Source of the DNA: Gemmatimonadaceae bacterium
GTDB taxonomy: Bacteria > Gemmatimonadota > Gemmatimonadetes > Gemmatimonadales > Gemmatimonadaceae
Assembly: GCA_016742275.1 (NCBI GenBank)
Contig: JACVCD010000004.1
Span: 186,001-250,000 of the forward strand
Length of the DNA stretch: 64,000 nucleotides
Reading direction: 5' to 3'
Below, piece after piece: positions 40,747 to 49,438 of the stretch. The notes under the pieces are model-generated. The model searched no databases. It worked only from the letters and a program-made list of their open reading frames with translations, and had not been told where the DNA came from. Numbering within the stretch: the first letter of the stretch is position 1; each line of letters opens with the position of its first letter. The position numbers and the translations under genes are program-made.

Positions 40747-41053
40747 GACAACTCTCTCCACCGGTGATCATGCTGCCGGTCCACCACGGACCGTACGCTG
40801 GTCACTCTGCCGCGATTGAGGTGCACGGACCGTGCCATCTCCAGGAATCCCGTGCCGTACGTCGATAAGTATCGGCACTACCGTACCCTACGGACAGGGG
40901 GAGGGTCCTGAGAGTCACGGGTTTTGGGCCATGTTGTCGCGCTCCGTGGACACTCAGGGTCCGAAATCTGGACAACACATTACCCGGAACCCGAACCCAC
41001 AACTCAGAACCGATCAGTTCTGAGTCCTGAGTGCGGGTTTCGAGTTGTGAGTC
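40747..41053 (-). other. Intergenic region with palindromes, no gene seen
   Basis: The 307 bases between pfkA and the secreted-protein gene hold no convincing coding frame. They contain the pfkA terminator (41002-41025), a 6-bp palindrome with one-base spacer (GCACGG-A-CCGTGC, 40823-40835) and a repeated GAACCC unit near 40987-40998. The promoter of the secreted-protein gene must lie here, but I see no clear -35/-10 pair. Confidence 0.4.
41002..41025 (-). terminator. Terminator hairpin after pfkA
   Basis: A perfect 9-bp stem (ACTCAGAAC / GTTCTGAGT) with a six-base loop. Flanking bases can extend the pairing (CACAACTC at 40998-41005 with GAGTTGTG at 41042-41049), so alternative folds exist. 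No T-run. Confidence 0.5.
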
Positions 41054-42133
41054 TCAATCCCCAAACGAAATCCCAATCATCCGCGCCGTTTGCACGATGT
41101 CATGCTTGGGATCCACGCGCTTGGTTTCCGCCAGCACCTCTTCGATGGGAAGCGTCACGAGATGTGGTGACTGCAGGGCCACCATATGCCCCCACTTCTT
41201 GTCGGCCACAGCCTGCACGGCCGCCGCGCCAAAGCGCGTGGCGAGCAGGCGGTCATAACCCGTTGGCGAGCCACCGCGCTGCAGGTGCCCCAACACCATC
41301 GAGCGCGTCTCCTTGCCAGTGATCTGCTGAATGTCGTACGCAATGCGTTCGGCGACGCCACCCAACCGGCGCTCCTGACCCGGCAACGACGCGCCGATGA
41401 TGGACTCGCTGCCGCCCTTGGGCTTCGCGCCTTCAGCCACCACCACGATGCTGAAGCGACGACCACCCGCATCACGCTGCATGATCTTTTCGCAGACCTT
41501 GCCGATCTCCCATTCGATTTCGGGGATCAGAATAACGTCCGCGGTTCCGGCGACACCCGCATGCAACGCAATGAATCCAGCTTCGCGGCCCATCACTTCC
41601 AGCACCATCACACGATCATGCGATTCCGCCGTCGTGTGCAGCTTGTCGATGGCTTCCATCGCGGTGTTCACCGCGGTGTCGAATCCGAAGGTCGTGATGG
41701 TACCCGCTACATCGTTGTCGATGGTCTTGGGCACACTCACCACCCGTACGCCCTTCTCCGACAACTGATGGGCAATCTTGAGTGAACCATCACCACCGAT
41801 GGAGATGATGGCTTCGATGCCAAGATTGCGTGCGTTTTCAATCAGTTCATCCGACCGATCGACGTTCTTCCATGAACCATCCGGCTGCTGGATGGGATAG
41901 GCGAATGGACTGCCGCGATTGGTAGTCTTGATGATCGTGCCACCCTGCGCCGCGATGCCTCGCACGGTGTCGGACGTGAGGGGGACGATTTCATCCTCGC
42001 CCAGCAAGCCCGCAAATCCGCGCTTGATGCCGAGGACATCCCAGCCACGAGTACGCGCCGAAAGCACCGCGGCCCGAATGACCGCGTTGAGACCGGGCGC
42101 GTCGCCGCCGCCCGTGGAAATGGCAATCCGCAT
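41054..42133 (-). CDS. pfkA: 6-phosphofructokinase (group III, mixed-type residues)
   Basis: A 359-residue glycolytic kinase that phosphorylates fructose 6-phosphate. The N-terminal STGGGDAPGLN and the nucleotide motif GGDGS are present, along with the catalytic PKTIDNDV and the substrate-binding MGREAGF and GHLQRGG. The glycine in GGDGS is the ATP-enzyme residue, while the lysine in PKTIDND is common in pyrophosphate-dependent or group III enzymes. The donor cannot be decided here. I use the ATG at 42133 because MRIAISTGGG is the usual N-terminus; an ATG at 42172 would add 13 residues. The pseudopilin gene is divergent. Confidence 0.93.
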   Translation of the reverse strand: MRIAISTGGGDAPGLNAVIRAAVLSARTRGWDVLGIKRGFAGLLGEDEIVPLTSDTVRGIAAQGGTIIKTTNRGSPFAYPIQQPDGSWKNVDRSDELIENARNLGIEAIISIGGDGSLKIAHQLSEKGVRVVSVPKTIDNDVAGTITTFGFDTAVNTAMEAIDKLHTTAESHDRVMVLEVMGREAGFIALHAGVAGTADVILIPEIEWEIGKVCEKIMQRDAGGRRFSIVVVAEGAKPKGGSESIIGASLPGQERRLGGVAERIAYDIQQITGKETRSMVLGHLQRGGSPTGYDRLLATRFGAAAVQAVADKKWGHMVALQSPHLVTLPIEEVLAETKRVDPKHDIVQTARMIGISFGD

Positions 42134-42279
42134 GGGTTCGGAAATGGTCAGGTGGTGTTGGAGTCCGCTCATAATCTACCGCGCAACGACGCAAGCAGCA
42201 GCGTCCCATGCGTCGCCATCGTCCCATGGACGTCAAAATGATGCAACACGGCACGCCGTGGTTCGCGATAGTGTGGCCC

Positions 42280-42753
42280 ATGAGACCTGTTCCAAGTCGT
42301 TCCAATCGTGATTTCCAATCGCGCGCGCGTACGCATCGACGCGGAGTCACACTTGTGGAGCAACTGGTGGTGCTAGCCATCGTCGGCATACTGCTCACAC
42401 TCGCGTTGCTCCGCACTGTGCCCATGCTCGACGCGGTAGTCGTGGAAACCGGAGCTGCAGAGGCGGCTGACCTGCTGGCCTATGCCAGAGACCATGCGTA
42501 TGCATCCGGCGCGCGAACGGCGGTGCATATCGATGCACCACACCGCCGCATGACGGTGCACGCCGGTGCCGACACGTTGGCGCGTGCCGACTTTGCGGAT
42601 CGTCGTCTCACATTGCAGACCACGCGGGATTCCATGGCCTACGGTGGCAACGCACTGGGTGTCGGTGCGGCCAACCTGCGCCTGATCATTTCGCGCGGTG
42701 CGCGCGCCGATACACTGACGATCTCGCGACTGGGCCGAGTTCAGCGTCGGTAG
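42280..42753 (+). CDS. GspH/FimT-type pseudopilin
   Basis: A 157-residue prepilin. A short basic leader ends in RRG, with the type IV prepilin peptidase site G^VTLVEQLVVLAIVGILLTL and Glu at position +5 of the mature helix. The C-terminal domain has a single disulfide-free beta-rich body (DLLAYARDHAYASGARTAVHI..., TLTISRLGRVQ), as in minor pseudopilins GspH or FimT. It is a minor component of a type II secretion or type IV pilus system, but no other part is in the window. Start at the ATG at 42280; earlier in-frame ATGs exist. Confidence 0.82.
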   Translation: MRPVPSRSNRDFQSRARTHRRGVTLVEQLVVLAIVGILLTLALLRTVPMLDAVVVETGAAEAADLLAYARDHAYASGARTAVHIDAPHRRMTVHAGADTLARADFADRRLTLQTTRDSMAYGGNALGVGAANLRLIISRGARADTLTISRLGRVQRR

Positions 42754-42774
42754 TGTGCGCCAACGACTCCTGCG

Positions 42775-43935
42775 TTACGTACCGAAATCGAAACCCGGCA
42801 CACTCACGCGCGGAATCTCCTGCCCAATGGTGCGTTCGATCGTACGCACCATACCGATTTCTTCAGCGCTCATGAATGTGTACGCGTCGCCCGTGCTGGC
42901 CGCGCGCCCAGTACGGCCGATGCGGTGCACGTAGTCTTCGGGCTGTTGCGGCACATCGAAGTTGATCACGTGCGTAATGCCGCTGATATCGAGTCCGCGC
43001 TGCGCGATGTCGGTGGCCACCAGCACACGCAACTTGCCGCTCTTGAAATCCTCGAGCGCCTGCATGCGTTCGCGCTGCGACTTGTCCGCGTGCATGGCAC
43101 CGGCATGCACGCCAGCACCGGCCAGGTCACGCACCACGCGGTCCGCTCCACTCTTGGTGCGCGTGAATACGAGCACCGACTCGTGATCATCCTTGGTGAG
43201 CAGATGCACGAGCAGATCATTCTTGCGATGACGCGGCACCGGATACACGGCATGGGTCACTGTCGTCGCGGCACTCGAACGACGGCCCACCTGCACCACC
43301 ATCGGCTTGCGTAAATACTTGCGTCCCAGCGCTTCGACTTCCGGCGGCATGGTGGCCGAGAACAGCAAGGTCTGACGATACTTCGGAATCTGATCGACGA
43401 TGCGATTGATCTGCGGCGCAAAGCCCATGTCCAGCATACGATCCGCTTCGTCCAGTACCAATGTCTCGAGGTACGTGAAATCCACGTTGCGCTTTTCGAG
43501 ATGATCCAGCAGACGTCCCGGTGTCGCCACCACGACATCGACGCCCTGTCGCAACGCACGTTCCTGCGGCTCATAGCCCACGCCGCCGTACACGGGAATC
43601 ACATCCACCGGCGCGTGGCGGGAATACTTGCGCACACTTTCTTCGACCTGAAGACAGAGTTCGCGAGTCGGCGTCAGTACCAGCACACGCGTACGGCGCG
43701 GACCACCCAGCAGACGATGCACCACCGGCAAGGTGAAGGAGGCCGTCTTGCCGGTTCCGGTTTGCGCCAAACCAATCAGATCACGGCCACGCAGGGCCAA
43801 CGGGATTGCTTCACGCTGAATCGGGGTCGGGCGCTCGTACCCGGCGTCGTGGAGTGCATCGAGCAGGGGCGCCGCCAGCCCCAAATCGGCGAACGTCACG
43901 TCGCCGATCATCGCATCAGGATCGATAATTGTCAT
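42775..43935 (-). CDS. rhlE: DEAD-box RNA helicase
   Basis: A 386-residue ATP-dependent RNA helicase of the RhlE/CsdA type. In order: FADLGL and the Q motif RPTPIQREAIP; then AQTGTGKT, PTRELCLQ, ATPGRLLDHL and DEADRML; then SATMPPEV, TDIAQRGLDI and HRIGRTGRAASTG. All catalytic motifs are intact and there is no long C-terminal extension. It probably remodels structured RNA in ribosome assembly or cold adaptation. An ATG at residue 9 is an alternative start. It lies 69 bp after the toroid-like gene on the same strand, with two small hairpins in the gap. Confidence 0.95.
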   Translation of the reverse strand: MTIIDPDAMIGDVTFADLGLAAPLLDALHDAGYERPTPIQREAIPLALRGRDLIGLAQTGTGKTASFTLPVVHRLLGGPRRTRVLVLTPTRELCLQVEESVRKYSRHAPVDVIPVYGGVGYEPQERALRQGVDVVVATPGRLLDHLEKRNVDFTYLETLVLDEADRMLDMGFAPQINRIVDQIPKYRQTLLFSATMPPEVEALGRKYLRKPMVVQVGRRSSAATTVTHAVYPVPRHRKNDLLVHLLTKDDHESVLVFTRTKSGADRVVRDLAGAGVHAGAMHADKSQRERMQALEDFKSGKLRVLVATDIAQRGLDISGITHVINFDVPQQPEDYVHRIGRTGRAASTGDAYTFMSAEEIGMVRTIERTIGQEIPRVSVPGFDFGT

Positions 43936-44004
43936 GGATGTGGGAAAGCTAATCGCGCCGCGCGTTTACGCGCGCCACAAGGCGCGAGAAAGCGCCATAA
44001 AACG

Positions 44005-45231
44005 CTATCCCAGCAGCAATTCCCGCCCCGCCAGTTGGGCCGTCAGTACCAGCCGGAAGGTCACGTCCACGGACCAGCCACGCTGCGCGTCCTCCCAGGC
44101 CGCGTCGAACAAGGGCGCGGCCGGCCACGCCCAGACCGGTACGTGCACCGGCATCACCACCGAACGCGGCGGGGTCCACACGCCATGCCGATCGCGATCC
44201 CCAAGCATGCGGTCCAGCAGCCGCCCCCAGCCCTCATGGCGGGAGACAAAACCCAATCTCGCCACGATTTCCAACCAGGCGAGTGCACTCACGATGTCGC
44301 TATCAAGTGCGGTTCGTGTCGCCAGAAAGTCACCTAGCGCCAGCTCGGGCTGATCGGAAACCGAATCGCCGATCACCTGAACGGCCGACTGACGTGGCCA
44401 CGGTTGAGTCAGCCAGATAAACAACCGATCCATGAACTCGCCCTGCTCACTGCAGAAGGACGGCATGTGTGCCAACATGGCCAACAAGTGAAACGATGGC
44501 GGAGCGGCGTCCGGGTGCAGTACATGCTGATTGCCTTGCCGAATCCACGGCTTGGCTGCGAGCGGCGAGCGCAGAAAGGCGTGCACCCGATCAACCAAAC
44601 GCCGAGCGGCACCACGGAGCCGCGGATCGGCTTCGTAGCCGGCGTGGGCCAGCGCGGCGGCAGCGGCCTCCCTCAGCTGACGGCGGCCATGAAGCACAAG
44701 CTCTTCATCGTCATCCGGCGGACGCAGTTCAGCGAGAACTGTCGGATCAAGATCCTCGGCCAGCAGTCGGTAGAGAGCACGTCTCGTGGACTGCAGCGCC
44801 GGTGATTCAGCGTCCCAGCCCAGCTCGAGTAGACGCCGATAGGCCGGGATCGTACCGACGCCGGTGAGTGTGGTCCCATTGGGAACGCTCAACCAGCCTG
44901 CGGGCCAGGTTCCGTCAGCCTGCTGCTGGCCGAGGAGATGCCATCCGGACCGACTGGCGTAGGGAAGGCGAGACAGTGCCGACGGATTTCCGGTTGCGAC
45001 GCCGGACGCGACCGCCGTGCGCATCCCGGGAACCCATGGGAGCACATCGCGAAACAGACGCCCCTGAACCCCGGCTCCCGCAGCATTGAGGAGCCAGCCA
45101 ACCGGAGCCAGCACCGGTGGTGGGGGCGGCGGCGGGGGCGGCGCCACAATGGGCGCGTCGAGCAATTCACCGGGGACCGGGACCACGTCGTCGGCCGGAA
45201 AGCCCGGAATGGACGGGGGAAGGGACACCAT
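44005..45231 (-). CDS. Hypothetical protein, possible alpha/alpha-toroid (terpenoid-cyclase-like) fold
   Basis: A 408-residue cytoplasmic protein with a Pro-rich start (a run of nine prolines near residues 31-39). The rest is Trp- and Ala-rich helical sequence with repeats such as GWHLLGQQQADGTWPAGW and GIPAYRRLLELGW-like turns. These resemble the QW motifs of the squalene-cyclase/prenyltransferase toroid. No DxDD catalytic motif is seen, so cyclase activity is not supported. It lies upstream of rhlE on the same strand. Fold assignment is a guess; a structure prediction would settle it. Confidence 0.5.
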   Translation of the reverse strand: MVSLPPSIPGFPADDVVPVPGELLDAPIVAPPPPPPPPPVLAPVGWLLNAAGAGVQGRLFRDVLPWVPGMRTAVASGVATGNPSALSRLPYASRSGWHLLGQQQADGTWPAGWLSVPNGTTLTGVGTIPAYRRLLELGWDAESPALQSTRRALYRLLAEDLDPTVLAELRPPDDDEELVLHGRRQLREAAAAALAHAGYEADPRLRGAARRLVDRVHAFLRSPLAAKPWIRQGNQHVLHPDAAPPSFHLLAMLAHMPSFCSEQGEFMDRLFIWLTQPWPRQSAVQVIGDSVSDQPELALGDFLATRTALDSDIVSALAWLEIVARLGFVSRHEGWGRLLDRMLGDRDRHGVWTPPRSVVMPVHVPVWAWPAAPLFDAAWEDAQRGWSVDVTFRLVLTAQLAGRELLLG

Positions 45232-45375
45232 GGCGCTAACGTACCGCCGATCCTGTCATCCGCCAGTAGCGGACGGTTCGTCCCCAATCTTCTCCACGTT
45301 CCGAAGGACGGGAATCGGCAAACCTATTGCCAATTGGCGACTTAACGTTTTCGCGATTTCAGCGTCTCACCCCCG

Positions 45376-45401
45376 GAGCACCGTCAGCATTGACGGTGCT
45401 C
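45376..45401 (+). promoter_or_regulatory. Perfect stem-loop in the Spy-like gene leader
   Basis: An 11-bp perfect stem (45376-45386 / 45391-45401) with a GCAT loop, 29 bases before the ATG. It could be a regulator site, an RNA stabiliser or an attenuator-like hairpin. No T-run follows. Confidence 0.45.
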
Positions 45402-45430
45402 GTCCCCCTTTCCATATCGGAACCCAGTCT

Positions 45431-45826
45431 ATGAAGACCTCGCTCCGTCTCTTTGCTGCCGTTGCCCTTCTCGCCGTTGCGGCGCCCGTTTATGCCCAGG
45501 GTGGTGGCGGCGGCGGTGGTGGCATGCAGATGTCTCCCGAGCAGCGCATGGCGCGCCAGAAGGAGATGCTGTTCAAGGACATCACGTTGACAGCCGATCA
45601 GTCGACCAAGATCGACACGATCTTCGCGCAGTCCGCGCGCAAGCAGATGGAGGCCATGCAGGCCGCTCGCTCCGGTGGCGGTGACCGTGCCGCGATGGGT
45701 GAAGCCATGCAGAAGCTGAACAGCGATCGTAACACCGCTCTCAAGGCCGTGCTGACCGACGACCAGAAGAAGAAGTTTGACGAGAACGTGGCCGCCATGC
45801 CGCAGGGTCGCCGCGGCGGCTTCTGA
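45431..45826 (+). CDS. Spy/CpxP-like periplasmic protein
   Basis: A 131-residue exported protein with a clear signal peptide (MKTSLRLFAAVALLAVAAPVYA). A run of eight glycines follows, then a helical region with Met/Gln-rich PEQRMARQKEML and two LTxxQ-type motifs (LTADQSTKID; LTDDQKKKFD). This is the Spy/CpxP/LTXXQ family of periplasmic chaperones or stress sensors. The N-terminus QGGGG and the C-terminus RRGGF are low-complexity. The ATG at 45431 is chosen because it gives the signal peptide directly. Confidence 0.82.
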   Translation: MKTSLRLFAAVALLAVAAPVYAQGGGGGGGGMQMSPEQRMARQKEMLFKDITLTADQSTKIDTIFAQSARKQMEAMQAARSGGGDRAAMGEAMQKLNSDRNTALKAVLTDDQKKKFDENVAAMPQGRRGGF

Positions 45827-45875
45827 GCGTAACCCGGCGCATGTAGCTCTGCGCCATCGGCAGTAAACACAACTG

Positions 45876-45926
45876 ATGGGGGCATCCCGCCAACTTGCTT
45901 AAAGCAACGGGCGGCGGTGCCCCCAT
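45876..45926 (+). terminator. Terminator-like hairpin after the Spy-like gene
   Basis: ATGGGGGCA (45876-45884) pairs with TGCCCCCAT (45918-45926), with further inner GC pairing. No T-run. Confidence 0.55.
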
Positions 45927-45989
45927 TGGCGTTCCGGCATTAGCCTTCACCCGCATGGTGGTGTCGACTCCTGACCGGCCGGTGCGCTG

Positions 45990-46844
45990 ATGCGCGGAGA
46001 GTTCGTCGATCTCGGCGGCGTCCGGCTCTACTGCTATGCGTTTGGTCAGCGCGGGGCAGGACACCCCATCGTGCTCGTTCATGGGTCGTTCACCTCGTCG
46101 CGTCTGTGGCAGGATGTCCTGCCGCGATTGCCCAAGGGGCATCGCGTACTGGTGCTCGATCTACTGGGACACGGACGCAGCGATCCGCCAGGGACGGCAT
46201 CCATGACCGTCGCCGGTCATGCCGGACGTGTGTCGCAGTTGCTCGACATCATGGGTGTTCAGGAAGCCGTCTTGGTCGGGCATGGCATGGGTGCAGCAAT
46301 TGCCGCACGCGTGGCACACGAACAGCCGGACCGTATCGCACAGCTGATGCTCGTGAATCCGGCATTGCTGACCAACACGCCTCGCGACGCGTTTCTTACG
46401 CGACGCATCAGTCGCATGGCCGCGTTGGTGCCACTGTGGAAACGACTGTCACCAGCCTGGATGGCCTCTGCGCTGCACGCGGCGCTCCTGCCCTGCTTTG
46501 CACATCGGGATGTTGGCGCACGCTCTCTCGACGTGTATCTCAAGCCCTATATGCTGCGCCCAGGCCGTGATGCGGCCTGCGCACAACTCAAGGCGCTTGG
46601 GTCGTCACGACTCGACACGATGGAAGCCTTGGCACCCAACGCCATCCGATGCGAAACATCACTGGTGCTGGGCAGCGCCGACCCATTTCTCAAGGAAGCC
46701 CGGACACGTCGACTGAGCGCCGCACTTGAGACCGCAACAGAACGCGCATTGGTCGTTCATGTATTGCCCGGTGTCGCACACGTGGCGCCGGAAGAAGCCC
46801 CCGATAGACTCGGCACATTGGTCGGCGAACTCTTGGCTCGCTGA
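45990..46844 (+). CDS. Alpha/beta-hydrolase fold protein lacking the catalytic serine
   Basis: A 284-residue cytoplasmic protein of the alpha/beta-hydrolase fold. The oxyanion-side VLVHGSFTSS and the LDLLGHGRSDPP turn are typical. The nucleophile elbow reads VGHGMGAA (Gly at residue 99, codon 46284-46286), where the family has GxSxG. The acid region (LGSADPF) and the histidine (GVAHVAPEEAP) are present. Without Ser, Cys or Asp at the elbow, ordinary esterase chemistry is not expected, so it may be a non-hydrolytic member. It lies 31 bp before the TPR gene on the same strand. Confidence 0.85.
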   Translation: MRGEFVDLGGVRLYCYAFGQRGAGHPIVLVHGSFTSSRLWQDVLPRLPKGHRVLVLDLLGHGRSDPPGTASMTVAGHAGRVSQLLDIMGVQEAVLVGHGMGAAIAARVAHEQPDRIAQLMLVNPALLTNTPRDAFLTRRISRMAALVPLWKRLSPAWMASALHAALLPCFAHRDVGARSLDVYLKPYMLRPGRDAACAQLKALGSSRLDTMEALAPNAIRCETSLVLGSADPFLKEARTRRLSAALETATERALVVHVLPGVAHVAPEEAPDRLGTLVGELLAR

Positions 46845-46875
46845 TCGGACACGAACCTCTACTTCTGATCGTCTC

Positions 46876-47187
46876 ATGACCGTTGATCGTCTCGCCACCA
46901 TGCGCGCAATGGCCGCGCGTCAGCCGGACAATGCGCTCGTGCGATTTGGCCTCGCCAACGAATTGCTCAAGGCCAATCTTCTTGAGGAGGCGGCGACGGA
47001 ACTGGCCGGATATCTCGCCAGTTACGATGACGAAGGGAACGGCTGGCTGCGCTATGTCGACACACTGACGGCACTGGGCAAGCGCGAACAGGCGCGCGAA
47101 GCGGCCCTCAAGGGTGTGGAAGCCGCCACACGATACGGCCACGGCACACTGGTGGCGGAATTCGAAGAGCGACTCGACGCGTTCTGA
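46876..47187 (+). CDS. Small TPR-like protein
   Basis: A 103-residue soluble protein made of helical hairpins of the tetratricopeptide type: ALVRFGLANELLKANLLEEAATELAGYLASY and GWLRYVDTLTALGKREQAREAALKGVEAA. These repeats usually bind partner peptides. It follows the alpha/beta-fold gene closely on the same strand and is convergent with the kinase genes. No catalytic motif. Confidence 0.75.
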   Translation: MTVDRLATMRAMAARQPDNALVRFGLANELLKANLLEEAATELAGYLASYDDEGNGWLRYVDTLTALGKREQAREAALKGVEAATRYGHGTLVAEFEERLDAF

Positions 47188-47233
47188 TTTCTACCAAGCT
47201 CGCGGCGCAACGCACTTCGAGCTTTCGAGCAAA

Positions 47234-49438
47234 TCAGAGACGCCGGCTTTCTTCCGCCGCGTCGAGCACGTACCCCAGATCACGCGACAACGCGCGCGCT
47301 TCCTGCGTTGCACTCGTCAGATCGTGCGCGGCGGCGTCCACACCCATCGTGCGCAACTTGACGATGTCGAACCGCAGCGAGCGCAGTGCCATCGCCGCGT
47401 TGTCGAGCTGGCGCTGCATGGTGTCGCGCCGCGTAGCGAGTTCCTGCAGCGATGCCCGCTGACGCGTCAGCAGTGACAAGCGCCGCTCGTGATCCGGTGT
47501 GTCAGCAGCCTCGCCTTCGATCACGGAAATGCGGCGCTCGAGATCGGGCAGCACGCCACCGGGCAGATCCCGATCCAGACGCTCGAGCCCACTCGCCAAT
47601 GCACCGACGCGCTCGAGCAATGCGTCCGCTGTTGGTTCGACATCGGGCACCATCATCCGATCAGCTTCAGACAGCTTCCCGGTGATTTCCTGAATGACCA
47701 GGCGATCGTCTGCAGCGTTGCGCACGGTCTCGCCATACTTTGACGCCAACACGGTGGAACCGGCGTGACGCTCCACGAGCTCCTGCAACTTCATTTCGTG
47801 CGAACGCGTGTCGTGCGACGCCGCAATCTTGCGCCAGCCCTCACCCCATGCTGCCGCAGGCGATACACCAACACGGCGCAGCTTGAGGAAGTCCATCATG
47901 GACATCTGCAGGAACGCTACGGATGCCAGGAGGCCGCCGAAGAACGGCACGAGCATCGGCTCGGCATTGAAGCTGGCCCCAATGACGAGTGACACGGTAC
48001 CCACGCCACTCGCGATGGCGAGCCCCTTCACATGCTTGCGGAAGCGCACGACCCGGTCAGCAATTTGCGCCGGAGTCATGAGTGGGCCCTGCGGCATCGG
48101 CAGCGTCGACGTATTGCGACGCCAGAAACGCAGACGCGAGACCTGCCGTGCCGGTCGCTGCGCCTGCTGCTGTTCGCGCCAGAGTTGTTGCTGCACCTCG
48201 CGCTGATCACGTACCGCGCGACGCCAATCCTTGATGGCTTCCTTGTTCGCCTTTTTCCACTCACGACGTGCGCCGCGATCCGCACCGGCAGGCAGCGGCG
48301 GCAACTGCGGAATGGGTGGCAACGCACCGGGAGCAGCATAGCTGCGCGGTGCCGGTTCAGCCTCGCTGATCACACGCGGCGACCAGTCTTCCGCACGATG
48401 ACCGAAGCGGTGCTCATCGCGGTCCGTGCGAGCAGGAGACGCTGGCGGCGCACCATATGGCACGAGCCCACGGCCATTGGCGTGTGGCACAGCCGGATTG
48501 CCATGCATCGGATTACCGGGAACCAACGCCGTACCACGCTGGAGATGACGCAACGCATCACGCAGTTGCAGCGCACTCTGCCAACGATCCTGTGGCCGCT
48601 TGGCGAGACAACGTTCGACGATTTCAGCGAGCCCCGGCGGTGTGTCCGGGCGAAGTGCGCGCACCGGCACCGGTGTTTCGCTCACATGCTTCATGAGCAT
48701 GGCCGGCGTATTCGGCGCCTCAAACGGCAGGCGACCCGTCAGCATCAGATACGCCACCACACCGACCGAATACAGATCGCTGCGTCCGTCGACATCCTTG
48801 TCGCCCATGGCCTGCTCAGGGCTCATGAACGCCGGCGTGCCCACGGCAATACCGGTCTGCGTCAGACGTGATCCACTTTCGGCAGCACGTGCAATGCCGA
48901 AGTCGGTGACCATGGCGCGGCCCGAATCCCGATCGAGCAACACGTTGTCCGGCTTCACATCGCGATGCACCACACCCGACGCATGCGCATAGGCAAGTGC
49001 GTCGGATGTCTGCTCGAGCACATTGGCAACGAAGGTGAAGGCTGGGCGCGGCTCCCGCTGCAAACGGAGTGCGAGCGTTTCTCCCGTCACCAGCGCCATC
49101 GCGAACGCCACCATGCCCTGCGATTCGTGCACCGCATAGATGGGCACGATGTGCGGGTGATTCAGCCGTGCCGCGGTCTGTGCTTCACGCACGAAACGCT
49201 CACGCACATCGCTCCGGAACGCGAGATCCGGCGGCAACACCTTGAGCGCGACCTTGCGCTGTAGTCGCACGTCTTCGGCCGAATACACCACCGCCATGCC
49301 GCCACGCCCAACCTCGGCGCCGATGAAATACAACTCACCGATGGCCGCAGTTATGCGGTCGCGTAGCATGTTGCCGTCGGTGGCGAATGCGCCGCCCTTG
49401 GCTGCGCCGTTGGGCGTGTCCACCATACCGACGCTCAC
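47234..49438 (-). CDS. Ser/Thr protein kinase, second of a tandem pair, with C-terminal coiled coil
   Basis: A 734-residue Hanks-type kinase with GTG start overlapping the stop of the preceding kinase (GTGA). The kinase domain (about 38-300) is complete: VGRGGMAVV, VALK lysine 66, HRDVKPDN, DFGIA and MSPEQAM. A Pro/Arg-rich cytoplasmic linker follows (about 305-440). Then come two close hydrophobic segments (about 470-525) and a coiled-coil tail with MALRSLRFDIVKLRT near 690. The tail also has the upstream KLSEADRMMVPDVEPTADALLERV segment, which is shared with its neighbour. Extracellular sensing seems absent: the two helices have almost no loop between them. Confidence 0.93.
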   Translation of the reverse strand: MSVGMVDTPNGAAKGGAFATDGNMLRDRITAAIGELYFIGAEVGRGGMAVVYSAEDVRLQRKVALKVLPPDLAFRSDVRERFVREAQTAARLNHPHIVPIYAVHESQGMVAFAMALVTGETLALRLQREPRPAFTFVANVLEQTSDALAYAHASGVVHRDVKPDNVLLDRDSGRAMVTDFGIARAAESGSRLTQTGIAVGTPAFMSPEQAMGDKDVDGRSDLYSVGVVAYLMLTGRLPFEAPNTPAMLMKHVSETPVPVRALRPDTPPGLAEIVERCLAKRPQDRWQSALQLRDALRHLQRGTALVPGNPMHGNPAVPHANGRGLVPYGAPPASPARTDRDEHRFGHRAEDWSPRVISEAEPAPRSYAAPGALPPIPQLPPLPAGADRGARREWKKANKEAIKDWRRAVRDQREVQQQLWREQQQAQRPARQVSRLRFWRRNTSTLPMPQGPLMTPAQIADRVVRFRKHVKGLAIASGVGTVSLVIGASFNAEPMLVPFFGGLLASVAFLQMSMMDFLKLRRVGVSPAAAWGEGWRKIAASHDTRSHEMKLQELVERHAGSTVLASKYGETVRNAADDRLVIQEITGKLSEADRMMVPDVEPTADALLERVGALASGLERLDRDLPGGVLPDLERRISVIEGEAADTPDHERRLSLLTRQRASLQELATRRDTMQRQLDNAAMALRSLRFDIVKLRTMGVDAAAHDLTSATQEARALSRDLGYVLDAAEESRRL

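Noticed and set aside
42280-42753. Type II secretion or type IV pilus gene cluster
   Set aside because: The pseudopilin stands alone among metabolic genes, so only the single gene is claimed.
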